Below are positions 1-8,433 of a stretch of 37,117 bases of DNA, in pieces; the stretch's first letter is position 1; each line of letters opens with the position of its first letter. The notes beneath the pieces were generated by a model. The model did no database searches and was not told where the DNA came from. It saw nothing but the letters and a program-made list of their open reading frames with translations. Source of the stretch: Lachnospiraceae bacterium (lineage in GTDB: Bacteria; Bacillota; Clostridia; Lachnospirales; Lachnospiraceae); assembly GCA_009774215.1 (NCBI GenBank), contig VSNH01000017.1, forward strand, positions 1 to 37,117, written 5' to 3'. A program made the position numbers and the translations under genes.

Positions 1-851
1 ATTATAGTGAATTACTCCAACTCACAAAGGGCTGGGGTAATTTTGTATCTGACCGCATTAATATTTGGCGCTTACGATCTACTGATACTGAGAAGTATAT
101 GTTTTATGGATGTAGTAAGGTTCAATCTATAAAATTCAGCAGAGACATTGATATAAGTAACGTGACGAGTATGAAAAATATGTTTAATGGTTGTCAAGGT
201 CTAACAAGTCTGGATCTAGGCAGCTTCGATACGAGTAATGTAACGGATATGAAATATATGTTTCGTGATTGCAAAGCATTAACCAGTCTTGATTTGAGTA
301 ACTTTGATACGAGTAAAGTTACAAATATGAATGGTATGTTTAATGGCTGTCAAGGTTTAACCAGTCTTGATGTAAGCAACTTTGATACAAGTAATGTAAC
401 GGATATGGGCGGTATGTTTCAGCATTGCTATGCTTTACAAGGTCTTGACGTAAGCAACTTTGACACAAGTAATGTTACAAATATGATAGGAATGTTTGAG
501 GCTTGCTACGCGCTGACCAGTCTTGACGTAAGTAGCTTTGACACAAGTAATGTTACAAATATGTGGGGTATGTTTTCTGGTTGCAGAGCGTTAACCAGTC
601 TCGATGTAAGTAACTTTGATACGAGTAAAGTGACGGATATGAGAACTATGTTTTCTTTTTGCCAATTCTTAACCAGTCTTGATTTAAGCAGTTTTGATAC
701 AAGCAATGTGACATATAGGAATGAGATGTTTCGTTATTGCGGTAATTTAAAAACAATTTATGTATCACGAGCTAAATGGTCAACACCACCAAAGGCACAA
801 GAATCTAGTATGTTTGAGTATTGTGGCACATCATCCGTAACATATAAATAA
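1..851 (+). CDS. BspA-like (DUF285) repeat surface protein, 5' end outside the window
   Basis: The reading frame is open from base 3, so the annotatable ATG at 99 is internal and the gene starts upstream. The visible part contains seven consecutive 26-residue repeats of the form LTSLDxSxFDTSxVTxMxxMFxxCxx, which is the Mycoplasma-lipoprotein/BspA leucine-rich-like repeat (DUF285). Proteins of this family are secreted or surface-exposed and often mediate adhesion. The C-terminus ends in CGTSSVTYK, nearly the same ending as the paralogue at 4000-5340 (CGTSEVTYK). No LPXTG or membrane anchor is present at the C-terminus. A strong terminator follows. Surface location is inferred from the family and from the paralogue's signal peptide; the specific ligand is unknown. 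Confidence 0.9.
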   Translation, partial: YSELLQLTKGWGNFVSDRINIWRLRSTDTEKYMFYGCSKVQSIKFSRDIDISNVTSMKNMFNGCQGLTSLDLGSFDTSNVTDMKYMFRDCKALTSLDLSNFDTSKVTNMNGMFNGCQGLTSLDVSNFDTSNVTDMGGMFQHCYALQGLDVSNFDTSNVTNMIGMFEACYALTSLDVSSFDTSNVTNMWGMFSGCRALTSLDVSNFDTSKVTDMRTMFSFCQFLTSLDLSSFDTSNVTYRNEMFRYCGNLKTIYVSRAKWSTPPKAQESSMFEYCGTSSVTYK

Positions 852-867
852 GCATAACAATGCAAAA

Positions 868-902
868 AAGAACTTAGAACTTTCATTCTAGGTTCTTTTT
901 TT
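868..902 (+). terminator. Rho-independent terminator after the BspA-like gene
   Basis: A 12-bp stem (868-879 with 886-897, one G-U pair) with a six-base loop is followed by a T run. It overlaps the 3' end of the convergent XRE gene, so it may serve both directions. Confidence 0.8.
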
Positions 903-1154
903 CTTCTTCAGTGAAATTTCTTTTTCCCGCTGTTCGGTGAAGGCTTTTTCCTCGTCTGTTATCTGGAAGGACAGAATATCCTGCGGTTCACAGTGCAGGA
1001 TCAGGCACAGCTCGTTGATTGTGGACGTGGTAATGGACTCTCCGTGGGACATACGACGGAGAGTATTGCTGCTGATTCCATAGTGGTAGATCAGGGAATA
1101 TTTTGTGACGCCTCTTTTTTTCATTGTCTCCCAAAAGCTATCGTAGCTGATCAT
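888..1154 (-). CDS. XRE/Cro-C1-type HTH regulator, 88 aa
   Basis: This small protein is a helix-turn-helix regulator: the stretch KKRGVTKYSLIYHYGISSNT followed by LRRMSHGESITTSTINELC fits the Cro/C1 fold, and ILHCEPQDIL is the typical last helix of short XRE proteins. The lysine-rich tail (SLKKKKRT) is unremarkable. The start is supported by GGAGG seven bases upstream on the minus strand. It is convergent with the upstream BspA gene and divergent from the NERD gene, which begins 200 bp away, so it may control the NERD-DUF262 unit. That regulatory link is inference. Confidence 0.85.
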   Translation of the reverse strand: MISYDSFWETMKKRGVTKYSLIYHYGISSNTLRRMSHGESITTSTINELCLILHCEPQDILSFQITDEEKAFTEQREKEISLKKKKRT

Positions 1155-1278
1155 ATGGATACCTCCGATAACTCTATTTTATGTTATATGTAAAATATTA
1201 AACATAAGTAAATGATTACTGGTAGTAAAGTATTGCATATATTTTCCTTGAAACAGAGGGGATTTCATGGTAATATAA

Positions 1279-1290
1279 GCAATATATTGC
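1279..1290. promoter_or_regulatory. 12-bp perfect palindrome, possible operator
   Basis: GCAATATATTGC lies in the divergent region between the XRE gene and the NERD gene; a related half (TATTGCATATAT) is about 45 bp to the left. It is a candidate binding site for the XRE protein by position only. Confidence 0.3.
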
Positions 1291-1353
1291 ACCTGTTTAA
1301 TAGAGGCTTTAAACGATAAAAGTAATGGCAAAATACGGAGTGAGGAGGAACTT

Positions 1354-2850
1354 ATGAGCTTTTCATATGGTTTATTGGGCATCGGGAATACGATTGCAGA
1401 GAACAGGAAGGAAAAACAACGGAAAGCAACCCTGCCAGATATGAAAAAGGTTTTGGACAGGGAGATGGAGGAATTCTGTGATAAAAAGGCGGCAGAATAT
1501 GGGATCACCCGTGGGGTCAATCTGGTAGAGCTGCAGATGTCTATCGCAAATGCGGATTACTATTATGAAGAAATGTTGATGAAAAACGAAGATGCGGTTG
1601 TTTTTCTGGAAGGTGAAAGGGAACAGATTATTTCCCGCAGAAATGCCATGTTTGACAGGATACGGCAGCTTCCGATTGAGGGGCAGTATGCTCCTGATAA
1701 GAGTGGTATGAGGATCGGAAGGCAGAGCGGCGTTATGAGGGAGGGCGGCCCTAACAGCCTGTTGAAGCAGGCGGAAAAGTATATTGAAAATAATGGAATG
1801 GATTTTCCAACAGAAGAATATTTACAGGGAATCCATTATCAGTATACAAAGGTACTTGATGAAATAGAAAAGGAGATAGCGATCCTGAGAAAAGGAATCG
1901 CGGGGGAGGAATATGTCAATGAACAGTTAAGGCTTTATGAAGGGAAATACAGGGTTTTAAAGAACATTGTCTTGGAATCCGTTGATTCACAAGGGAACAC
2001 ATCAGAGGTTGACGCTTATATCATTACTGATAAGGGACTTGTTGTAGCAGAAATAAAGAATTATGGGAATGAGAATCAGAGACTGCATATTACCAATGAC
2101 GGAAGATGGGTGATTGAGGATATCCATAACGGGAATATCCTGAAACGGATCGATAAATCGCCAGTGGAACAGAATACAAGGCACTGTCTTGCGATAGAGA
2201 GGCTGTTAGTACAGGAATTTGGAGAAGACTGTAATATTCCTGTGATACCAGTGATATTTATTGCGAATAATAAAGTCAGCATCAGCAATCAGAGTAAGAG
2301 CGATGTCATCCGTGTTTCAGAATTTTATACATTTATTAATTCTATACAAAATTCAGCAACGGTATCCAAAGAAATGCAGGAGAAGATTGAAAGCCTGTTA
2401 AATGCGCGTAATATAGGTTCGCAGCCTTTTAGGGTAAACAGCAGGTGGAGGATCATGGACTGCATAGAGGAGATGGAGCGGGTTTTTACAAACTATGTCC
2501 TGTATAATAATGAAATTGCAGAGGAATATCAGAGGGCAGTTATAAGAAATAAACCTGTAAAAGAGAAAAAGAAAAGGGTATCAAAACGACCAAGCATTAG
2601 AACAATTTTACTTTGTCTGTTGCCGTATCTTCCTATTCTGTTTTTCGGATGGACGCCGCAATTCAGGTTAATATTATTAATCAGTTATACAATCATGTTG
2701 TGTAATATACCACTTGGTCTGGTGGCGATGGTTGTCCTGTATATGATAGTCATTGGATATAACACCATAAGATTTTTATCATTTTATGAACATAATATCT
2801 TGCGGTATCCTGCAATGCACTTTATAATATATTTTATCAGATCTGCCTAA
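1354..2850 (+). CDS. NERD-domain protein with C-terminal membrane segments, 498 aa
   Basis: Residues about 181-300 match the NERD (nuclease-related) domain: GIAGEEYVNEQL, a Tyr/Val-rich strand YRVLKNIVL, then SEVDAYIITDKGLVVAEIKNYG, where the acidic residue and the E-x-K pair resemble a PD-(D/E)XK-like core. The N-terminal 180 residues are charged and probably helical (coiled-coil-like). From about residue 413 there are two or three hydrophobic segments (IRTILLCLLPYLPILFFGW and following), so the protein is probably membrane-attached with the NERD domain in the cytoplasm. AGGAGG precedes the ATG. The DUF262 gene begins 27 bases downstream, so the two form an operon. A DNA-acting defence or processing role is plausible for the family but not shown here. 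Confidence 0.85.
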   Translation: MSFSYGLLGIGNTIAENRKEKQRKATLPDMKKVLDREMEEFCDKKAAEYGITRGVNLVELQMSIANADYYYEEMLMKNEDAVVFLEGEREQIISRRNAMFDRIRQLPIEGQYAPDKSGMRIGRQSGVMREGGPNSLLKQAEKYIENNGMDFPTEEYLQGIHYQYTKVLDEIEKEIAILRKGIAGEEYVNEQLRLYEGKYRVLKNIVLESVDSQGNTSEVDAYIITDKGLVVAEIKNYGNENQRLHITNDGRWVIEDIHNGNILKRIDKSPVEQNTRHCLAIERLLVQEFGEDCNIPVIPVIFIANNKVSISNQSKSDVIRVSEFYTFINSIQNSATVSKEMQEKIESLLNARNIGSQPFRVNSRWRIMDCIEEMERVFTNYVLYNNEIAEEYQRAVIRNKPVKEKKKRVSKRPSIRTILLCLLPYLPILFFGWTPQFRLILLISYTIMLCNIPLGLVAMVVLYMIVIGYNTIRFLSFYEHNILRYPAMHFIIYFIRSA

Positions 2851-2877
2851 ATCATTTCTATAAAAAGGAGGCCGTCA

Positions 2878-3834
2878 ATGAAAAGTTATATCAAAACAAG
2901 AACCGTGCAGTCTATCGTAAGGGATATCAAAAAGGGCAAGATAGTTCTGGAAACAGGTATTCAGAGAAAGCAGGATCAGTGGGACAGGAAGAAAAAATCT
3001 TTGTTGATCCTGTCTGCCATACAGGAGATCATCATTCCTGGCATATTTGCGAAAGAAACAGTAAACGAGAAAGGCGAGACTGTTTGGGAGATACTGGATG
3101 GCAAGCAGAGGCTAACAGTGCTGAATTCCTTTTTGAATGATGGATTTAGGCTGGATAAATCTTATGAGGATGACTATGCAGGGAAGAAATTCTCAGAGCT
3201 GAATGAGGATGTCCAGAATACGATCAAAAACGCGGAGATCACGATCAACGTATATCAGGAGATCAGTGAGCAGGAGACAGAGGATATTTTCTGCAGGCTG
3301 AACAATGGACAGCAGTTATCCAACGACAATCTGTACAGGGCGCATATGGGGGCAGACTTAAGAAAATTCGTGGATGAAGCGGTAAGCAAGCCTTTTATGG
3401 AGAAGGTGAATTTTACAAAGGGACAGCTTCGCAAGTCAGAGGATCAGGGCGTCATATTGGCGGCACTTGCATTGATATCCGATGAAAGCGTAGCTGATCT
3501 CAGTAAAAAGTCAATCATACAGTTTATTGACGATTTTAAGCAGCGGTATGATCAGGAGCTGTGCGATATCATACTGGCATCCCTTGATGCGCTGGATGAA
3601 GCGATTCCTGAGAAACATAAGAACTTGAAAAAAGTGAGTGTTCCCATGATAATAGCGAATGAAGCACTCTGTCTGAAAGACAGCAAAAAGCAGAAAACCT
3701 ATGCAGACAATCTTAATGCATTTCTGGATGACTATGAAAACAGGGAAGATTATCTGGAATTATGCAAGACCAGCACGGCAAGCAGCCAGAATGTAGGAAA
3801 GAGAAACAGTTATTTCTATGCAATGACAGAGTAG
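2878..3834 (+). CDS. DUF262 (GmrS/ParB-like) protein, 318 aa
   Basis: The N-terminus carries the DUF262 signature: GIQRKQDQWDRKKKSLLILS, then IIIPGIFAKE, then EILDGKQRLTVLNSFLND with the DGxQR motif. DUF262 is ParB/Srx-like and forms the GmrS half of GmrSD type IV restriction enzymes, where it can act as an NTP-dependent nuclease component. Here the usual C-terminal DUF1524 HNH partner domain is absent; the protein ends in a helical region containing SSQNVGKRNSYFYAM. The ATG is preceded by AAAAAGGAGG with ideal spacing. It follows the NERD gene by 27 bp and has its own terminator. The pairing suggests a two-gene functional unit; a nucleic-acid-directed function such as defence is inference. 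Confidence 0.85.
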   Translation: MKSYIKTRTVQSIVRDIKKGKIVLETGIQRKQDQWDRKKKSLLILSAIQEIIIPGIFAKETVNEKGETVWEILDGKQRLTVLNSFLNDGFRLDKSYEDDYAGKKFSELNEDVQNTIKNAEITINVYQEISEQETEDIFCRLNNGQQLSNDNLYRAHMGADLRKFVDEAVSKPFMEKVNFTKGQLRKSEDQGVILAALALISDESVADLSKKSIIQFIDDFKQRYDQELCDIILASLDALDEAIPEKHKNLKKVSVPMIIANEALCLKDSKKQKTYADNLNAFLDDYENREDYLELCKTSTASSQNVGKRNSYFYAMTE

Positions 3835-3872
3835 CGAAGTGAGTCTGACAATTTAATGAGACGTAAACGAAA

Positions 3873-3901
3873 GGACCTTGGAGAAATCTGAGGTCTTTTT
3901 T
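3873..3901 (+). terminator. Terminator with GAAA tetraloop
   Basis: A 10-bp stem (3873-3882 with 3887-3896) closes a GAAA tetraloop and runs into a T tract. An almost identical hairpin ends the lipoprotein gene at 11106-11133. Confidence 0.85.
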
Positions 3902-3999
3902 GATGTTATGCATACAAATATTTATATTTTTGACAACTTTGTATATAACGTAAAAACAGGAAATACCTGAAATAAGAAGAAGGGAGAAAAGAAAAAATT

Positions 4000-5340
4000 A
4001 TGAATATAAAAAAGTATAGTTTAAAGACAATGTGTGCAGCCTTGGCATGTACAACAGTTTTAAGCAGTATGCTGGCTGCCTATGCAACAGATGTCATTAT
4101 CAATGAAACGCCAATGGATGACTCGGCGGAAATTAATGTAATTAACACTCTGGCGGATGACTCAGCGGGGACAGATACAGGTGATTCTGGCTGGACTACA
4201 GAAGAAAACAGTTATGAAGATATAAAAGTGACTTACCAGCAGTCATCGAGTTATGCAGTGACGATTCCAAAGACAATCGCTCTGGATTCCAAGAAACAGG
4301 CAGCATATTCTGTAAAAGTAACAGGGGATATTGATGCAAACCAACGGGTTTATGTAGCGCCTGTGGATGGAATTGCTGACAGTGAAAATTTAGATTTTTA
4401 TATGAAAGACTTAAGTGGCAGGAAAGCAGATGTAGCAGCAACGGTAACACATAGTAAAACCTATTGGAGTTCTGAGAATGTAGCAAATGCATATGAAGAA
4501 ACCCAAAACTGCGTCAGTGCGCCAGATCTGACTGCGGGTACATGGGAAGGAACCTTCCAAGTAGAGATAAGGCTGGAGACTAATGTGGTGCAGGATGAGG
4601 AAGAAACAGCTCCTGCGGAGGCATATAATGATTGGAATTATACACTGGATGAAGAAAATAATATTATTACGTTGAACTATTATATAGGTTTGGACTATGC
4701 AAATCCTAAAAAAGATGTAATTGTATATGCTAACTATGTGATTGATGGAAAAACATATAAAACACAGATCAAGAGCAATGATGTAAATGCAACCGTTAAC
4801 ACGGCTTATATGTTTAATAACAATTTTAACTATGCCCAATACATTGAAACCATTCAATTTAGTGGTGGTATTGATATGAGCAATGTAACAAATATGAGCT
4901 ACATGTTTAACAGTTGTACTAAGTTAACAAGCGTTGATTTTGGAACTGATTTTAATACGAAGAATGTGACAAATATGGCACAAATGTTTAATAATTGTAC
5001 CTCTTTAACCAGCTTGGATGTAAGTGATTTTGATACAAGCAATGTGACGAATATGAGTGGCATGTTTAGTAGTTGTCGGGCACTAACAGATTTGGATTTA
5101 AGTAATTTTGATACAAGTAAGGTGACAGATATGCAATCCATGTTTTCTAAATGTGTACTCTTAACCAGCTTAGATTTGGGCAACTTTAATACGGGCAATG
5201 TAATGAACATGAACTATATGTTCTGGGATAGTTCTAAACTTAAAACAATCTATGTGACAGAAGGTAATTGGTCAAGTTCACAAGCAACTACGACATGGAT
5301 GTTTCAAAATTGTGGGACATCCGAAGTGACATATAAATAG
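4000..5340 (+). CDS. Secreted BspA-like (DUF285) repeat protein, 446 aa
   Basis: The protein starts with a signal peptide (MNIKKYSLKTMCAALACTTV, cleavage probably after AAYA near residue 29). Residues about 70-200 form a beta-rich domain (SYAVTIPKTIALD, YSVKVTGDI, LTAGTWEGTFQVEIRLE) of a type common in Lachnospiraceae exported proteins. From about residue 280 there are four to five 26-residue DUF285 repeats (FDTSNVTNMSGMFSSC and variants), ending in CGTSEVTYK. It is clearly paralogous to the truncated gene at the window start. No sortase motif or membrane anchor is visible, so how it is retained on the surface is unclear. The start is supported by AGAAGGGAG upstream. A terminator follows at 5354. 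Confidence 0.9.
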   Translation: MNIKKYSLKTMCAALACTTVLSSMLAAYATDVIINETPMDDSAEINVINTLADDSAGTDTGDSGWTTEENSYEDIKVTYQQSSSYAVTIPKTIALDSKKQAAYSVKVTGDIDANQRVYVAPVDGIADSENLDFYMKDLSGRKADVAATVTHSKTYWSSENVANAYEETQNCVSAPDLTAGTWEGTFQVEIRLETNVVQDEEETAPAEAYNDWNYTLDEENNIITLNYYIGLDYANPKKDVIVYANYVIDGKTYKTQIKSNDVNATVNTAYMFNNNFNYAQYIETIQFSGGIDMSNVTNMSYMFNSCTKLTSVDFGTDFNTKNVTNMAQMFNNCTSLTSLDVSDFDTSNVTNMSGMFSSCRALTDLDLSNFDTSKVTDMQSMFSKCVLLTSLDLGNFNTGNVMNMNYMFWDSSKLKTIYVTEGNWSSSQATTTWMFQNCGTSEVTYK

Positions 5341-5353
5341 TGACTACACTTTT

Positions 5354-5390
5354 AGATCCTGTTTGGGAATTCTCATACAGGATTTTTCTT
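5354..5390 (+). terminator. Terminator after the second BspA-like gene
   Basis: The stem of 5354-5362 with 5377-5385 (one G-U pair) is followed by a T-rich tail. Confidence 0.75.
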
Positions 5391-5723
5391 TTCCCCAATA
5401 TAAAAATTTACTCGTTCCGTTTTTCGCTTGTATTTATTCTCAACTGGTATATAATAAAGAAACTCAACTAAAAAGTATATATTTTAACAACAAAAAAGCA
5501 GGTAATGACATACCTGCTCTGACCAAAAATTATAATGAAATGAAGTTACGTATTGAGTAGTACATTGTTCATTTCTGATTTCCTTATTATTATAACGTAT
5601 TATCTTTCAAATATTACCAGAAGTTGAATGAGTAAAAAGTTATATAGATAATATTGCAAATTGAGAAGCCTTCATTTCATGGAAGTTTTGGCATGACCAT
5701 TCTGTGAAAGGAGGCTTATTTTT
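5391..5723. other. Intergenic region without a convincing gene
   Basis: About 330 bases of AT-rich sequence contain no plus-strand ORF with a ribosome binding site. The only clear structure is a minus-strand terminator at 5492-5518. Upstream of it on the minus strand there is a TATAAT-like box around 5595, but no well-spaced -35 box and no ORF longer than eight codons. A short minus-strand RNA is possible but unproven. Confidence 0.5.
5492..5518 (-). terminator. Minus-strand rho-independent terminator
   Basis: Read on the minus strand, an 8-bp perfect stem (AGCAGGTA/TACCTGCT) with a six-base loop is followed by six T residues. No annotated gene on that strand feeds into it. Confidence 0.65.
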
Positions 5724-7475
5724 ATGAATGGAACAATAGATGATCTGATTCCTGACTGGAGGGAAAAGATAAATGAGTCATGTATTGGCTCGATAAAGTC
5801 CAATATGGCGGAAATGCTGCCCATACTGAAGCAGCTAGTGAAAGACAGAAATATAGAGGGGATACAGGAATTTTATCAGAAAGTATGTACAGATACAGTT
5901 GATATGAATGATGACAGGGACCCTTTCTTTTATAAATTTCTCATGCAGTTCTGCAACGCAGCATCCTGCGATGGAGTAATGGAAGAGAGACCAGAGCCAA
6001 ACACAAAACACCATTATCTGTGCTTTAAATGTGTATATCACAGGGGCGAAGAAGATGAATTCTCTGTCATCACGTTCTTTAAAAAGTGGGATGAAATTTT
6101 CCCTGAATATAAATATCTGTGCTTTCTGATGTACAACAATCTTGTCGGGATGGAGACGTATTTACATGCCTATGAATTCAAAGAACCTGTATTTGATGAA
6201 AAAAATATGGTCCAGTGCAATAATCTGGTCCTGTCTTTCAAGCTGGAAGGGACAGAGCAGGAAAACTTGCTGTACCTTGCAATCCATTACAATGAAGATT
6301 GGATTCGCTTTATTTATGATAAGCTGGAAGAAATGGGGCTATATGCAAGAAATGTCCTGATCAATGGGGAAGATTTAACGGTTGTTATTGACCTTTGGAG
6401 AAGTATCACGTTAAAAAGCAATTCCCTAAAGTACATCCTTGAAAAAGTGGAAGAACAGTTACTGCTTCGCTTACGGGATTACCATGTTTATGATAATGAA
6501 CACTTTTTCATGGTTCCTGGGAGTATCAATGCAAGGAAGCAAATTTCTATCAATAGAAAAACGAAATTGATGTTCTCTAACAAGAGTATAGAAGGTGATG
6601 CCTTTATTAAAAGGGAAGATGGCTATTACAGATGCTATTATGTGGGAATGGACGTTTATCCGTTTCCTGCTGTCAGTTTGTCCAAACTTGCTGAGACGGT
6701 GGGCTTTCCGAAGAAAGAAAAGCAGGAAGATACAGATAAGTGTAAAAGGGCGGAGAACAAAAAGCGTTTTACCCGTGTTGGCAGGGAGAGGCTGGAAGAT
6801 CTGGATAAGCTGGTTGAAATGCGGCAGGATGAAATCAGGGAGCGATTCCATTTCTTTCGGATCATGGGGAATATCTTATTCTATTTGGGAAAAGAACCTG
6901 CGGAAGTGCTGCAATATATGAATGACAGAAATAAGAGGCTGTATGTACCAATCAGTGAAAGATGTCTGTTAAGGATTTTTACATTCTGCAAAGAGGATTA
7001 TGAGAAGTATTTAAGTGATACTCAACTTGGGATAAAATATACGAATCAAAGGATCGTAGAACTGTTGCAGATCAGAAAGTATGAGCAGGAAGAAATGAAA
7101 CAGCTTATTGGGGAGACTGAAGCATGGGAGAGAAATAAGGTTTCCCATATCATTTCTACGAGAAAGGCATATGCGCCAATCAAGCATGACAAACGATATG
7201 CACGGGAGATGAAAGAGGAAGCTGACAAAGAAGAATTCTTGCAGATGCGGCAGCTTGGTATGAGCAATAATCAGATTGCCAAGAAGAAACATGTTGATAC
7301 AAGAAAAGTAGACAGGCTGATAGGCAAAAATACAGAAAGAGAAGCGGAAAGAGAAACGTTGGAACAGAGAGTAGTAGAAATGACAGAAAACGGTGAATTT
7401 GCTTCTAAGATCAGCAAAGAACTAGGTGTTTCAGTAAGTACAGTACGAAGAATCAGGGCAAAAGCACAGCAATAG
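5724..7475 (+). CDS. Putative primase-like replication protein with C-terminal HTH, 583 aa
   Basis: The family is not certain. The segment near residues 255-275 (FFMVPGSINARKQISINRK) resembles the R-V-P-G-S/T-N-x-K motif of archaeo-eukaryotic-type primases encoded by Firmicutes mobile elements, preceded by a WRSITLKSNSLKYILEKVEE helix as in those proteins. The catalytic acidic residues cannot be assigned with confidence. The C-terminal 120 residues contain two predicted HTH units: GMSNNQIAKKKHVDTRKVDR and NGEFASKISKELGVSVSTVR. Charged helices fill the middle. The start has AAAGGAGG nine bases upstream. A replication or regulatory role for the element is inference; an alternative is a large HTH regulator with a divergent N-terminal domain. 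Confidence 0.6.
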   Translation: MNGTIDDLIPDWREKINESCIGSIKSNMAEMLPILKQLVKDRNIEGIQEFYQKVCTDTVDMNDDRDPFFYKFLMQFCNAASCDGVMEERPEPNTKHHYLCFKCVYHRGEEDEFSVITFFKKWDEIFPEYKYLCFLMYNNLVGMETYLHAYEFKEPVFDEKNMVQCNNLVLSFKLEGTEQENLLYLAIHYNEDWIRFIYDKLEEMGLYARNVLINGEDLTVVIDLWRSITLKSNSLKYILEKVEEQLLLRLRDYHVYDNEHFFMVPGSINARKQISINRKTKLMFSNKSIEGDAFIKREDGYYRCYYVGMDVYPFPAVSLSKLAETVGFPKKEKQEDTDKCKRAENKKRFTRVGRERLEDLDKLVEMRQDEIRERFHFFRIMGNILFYLGKEPAEVLQYMNDRNKRLYVPISERCLLRIFTFCKEDYEKYLSDTQLGIKYTNQRIVELLQIRKYEQEEMKQLIGETEAWERNKVSHIISTRKAYAPIKHDKRYAREMKEEADKEEFLQMRQLGMSNNQIAKKKHVDTRKVDRLIGKNTEREAERETLEQRVVEMTENGEFASKISKELGVSVSTVRRIRAKAQQ

Positions 7476-7499
7476 GGAGCAGGTTCTCCCTATTTTTGT
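7472..7499 (+). terminator. Terminator overlapping the stop codon of the primase-like gene
   Basis: An 8-bp perfect stem (ATAGGGAG/CTCCCTAT) starts at the stop codon and leads into TTTT. Confidence 0.8.
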
Positions 7500-7503
7500 T
7501 GTC

Positions 7504-7745
7504 CAAATTTGCGAAGGCCAGTTAAGATAAGAAGGTTTTTGCAGGGTGAGTTGCCTGCTGATTGGAAAACAGTCTGTTCGTCAAAGAAGTGCATCCCATC
7601 CATCATGGGACACAGCTTCTATTTCTTTTCTTTCAGAGTTTCCTACAGAATATATAGTATTCTTATCTAAATACACAGTAAATACTTTGGTGGTAAGAAA
7701 GTTTGACGATCCGTGACACCCCTTATTATTAAAAGTATAATAAGT
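7504..7745. repeat. About 240-bp direct repeat, copy 1
   Basis: This block is repeated at 7957-8199 with scattered substitutions. The best conserved portion contains GTATTCTTATCTAAATACAC and an identical end ATAATAAGT. On the minus strand both copies could encode FLTTKVFTVYLDKNTIYSV; here the frame is broken downstream, so it may be a gene remnant. Confidence 0.9.
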
Positions 7746-7956
7746 AGTCTGGAAGTAATATGATGCAGGGTAATTTTACATGATAGGCTGAATTAGCCTT
7801 AAGCCTGTAGGAGATGATTTTAGGCAGTTTTTGTTCGCGGCTTATAAATCTGCACCTAGACACATAAAGCTCCAATTTGGGCATCTCAGAGCCTTTTAGA
7901 GGGGCATTTAAAGTACTAGAAGGATAAAAAGAAAAATTTCCTCTATTTCAGCTCTC

Positions 7957-8199
7957 AAAATATGCGAAGGGCAGTTAAGATAAGAAGGCTGTTGCAGAAT
8001 GAGTTGCCTGCTGATCTGAAAGCGGCTTGCTCTTCAAAGCAGTGCATCTCTTTCCATCATGGAACGCAGCTTCTATTTCTTTTCTTTCAGAGTTTACTAC
8101 AGAATATATAGTATTCTTATCTAAATACACAGTAAATACTTTGGTGGTAAGAAAGTTTGACGATCTGTGACACCCCTTATTATCGAAAGTATAATAAGT
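7957..8199. repeat. About 240-bp direct repeat, copy 2
   Basis: This is the second copy of 7504-7745, offset by 453-454 bases. On the minus strand it leaves an 86-codon frame open (7975-8235) ending in SDQQATHSATAFLS; copy 1 preserves a similar ending (SNQQATHPAKTFLS) in a different frame. That pattern suggests an ancestral coding segment that has since decayed, although no start signal is visible. Confidence 0.9.
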
Positions 8200-8396
8200 G
8201 CTTTTTTCATAAAAGAAGGCCCAAAAGCAAAACAAGTTGCTAATGAGCCTTTGAACAGTACCATCTGTTCAGGGGACAGTCCATTGCTTCCCCATAATCT
8301 TCTGATTGAAGAACCTTTCTATTGTTTACATCTCTTATTTCACGTTTTGGAACAACGTATCCTGATTAAAGGTATTGAATCATACAAAAGTTTTCT

Positions 8397-8425
8397 GGTG
8401 GGGAGAGAATTACCTCATCCCCACC
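8397..8425 (-). terminator. Hairpin downstream of the 135-aa minus-strand gene
   Basis: GGTGGGGA and TCCCCACC form an 8-bp perfect stem nine bases beyond the minus-strand stop codon. The T tract on the minus strand is interrupted, so termination is likely but not strong. Confidence 0.5.
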
Positions 8426-8433
8426 AAAAGAAA

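Larger units (their letters stand above)
7746..8433. other. Non-coding region between and after the direct repeats
   Basis: The spacer 7746-7956 and the stretch 8200-8396 hold no ORF with a ribosome binding site. Apart from the second repeat copy and a hairpin at 8397-8425 nothing definite is seen. This is probably decayed element sequence. Confidence 0.5.

Noticed and set aside
5363..5560. Plus-strand 65-codon ORF
   Set aside because: It begins inside the terminator of the preceding gene and runs through a minus-strand terminator; no ribosome binding site.
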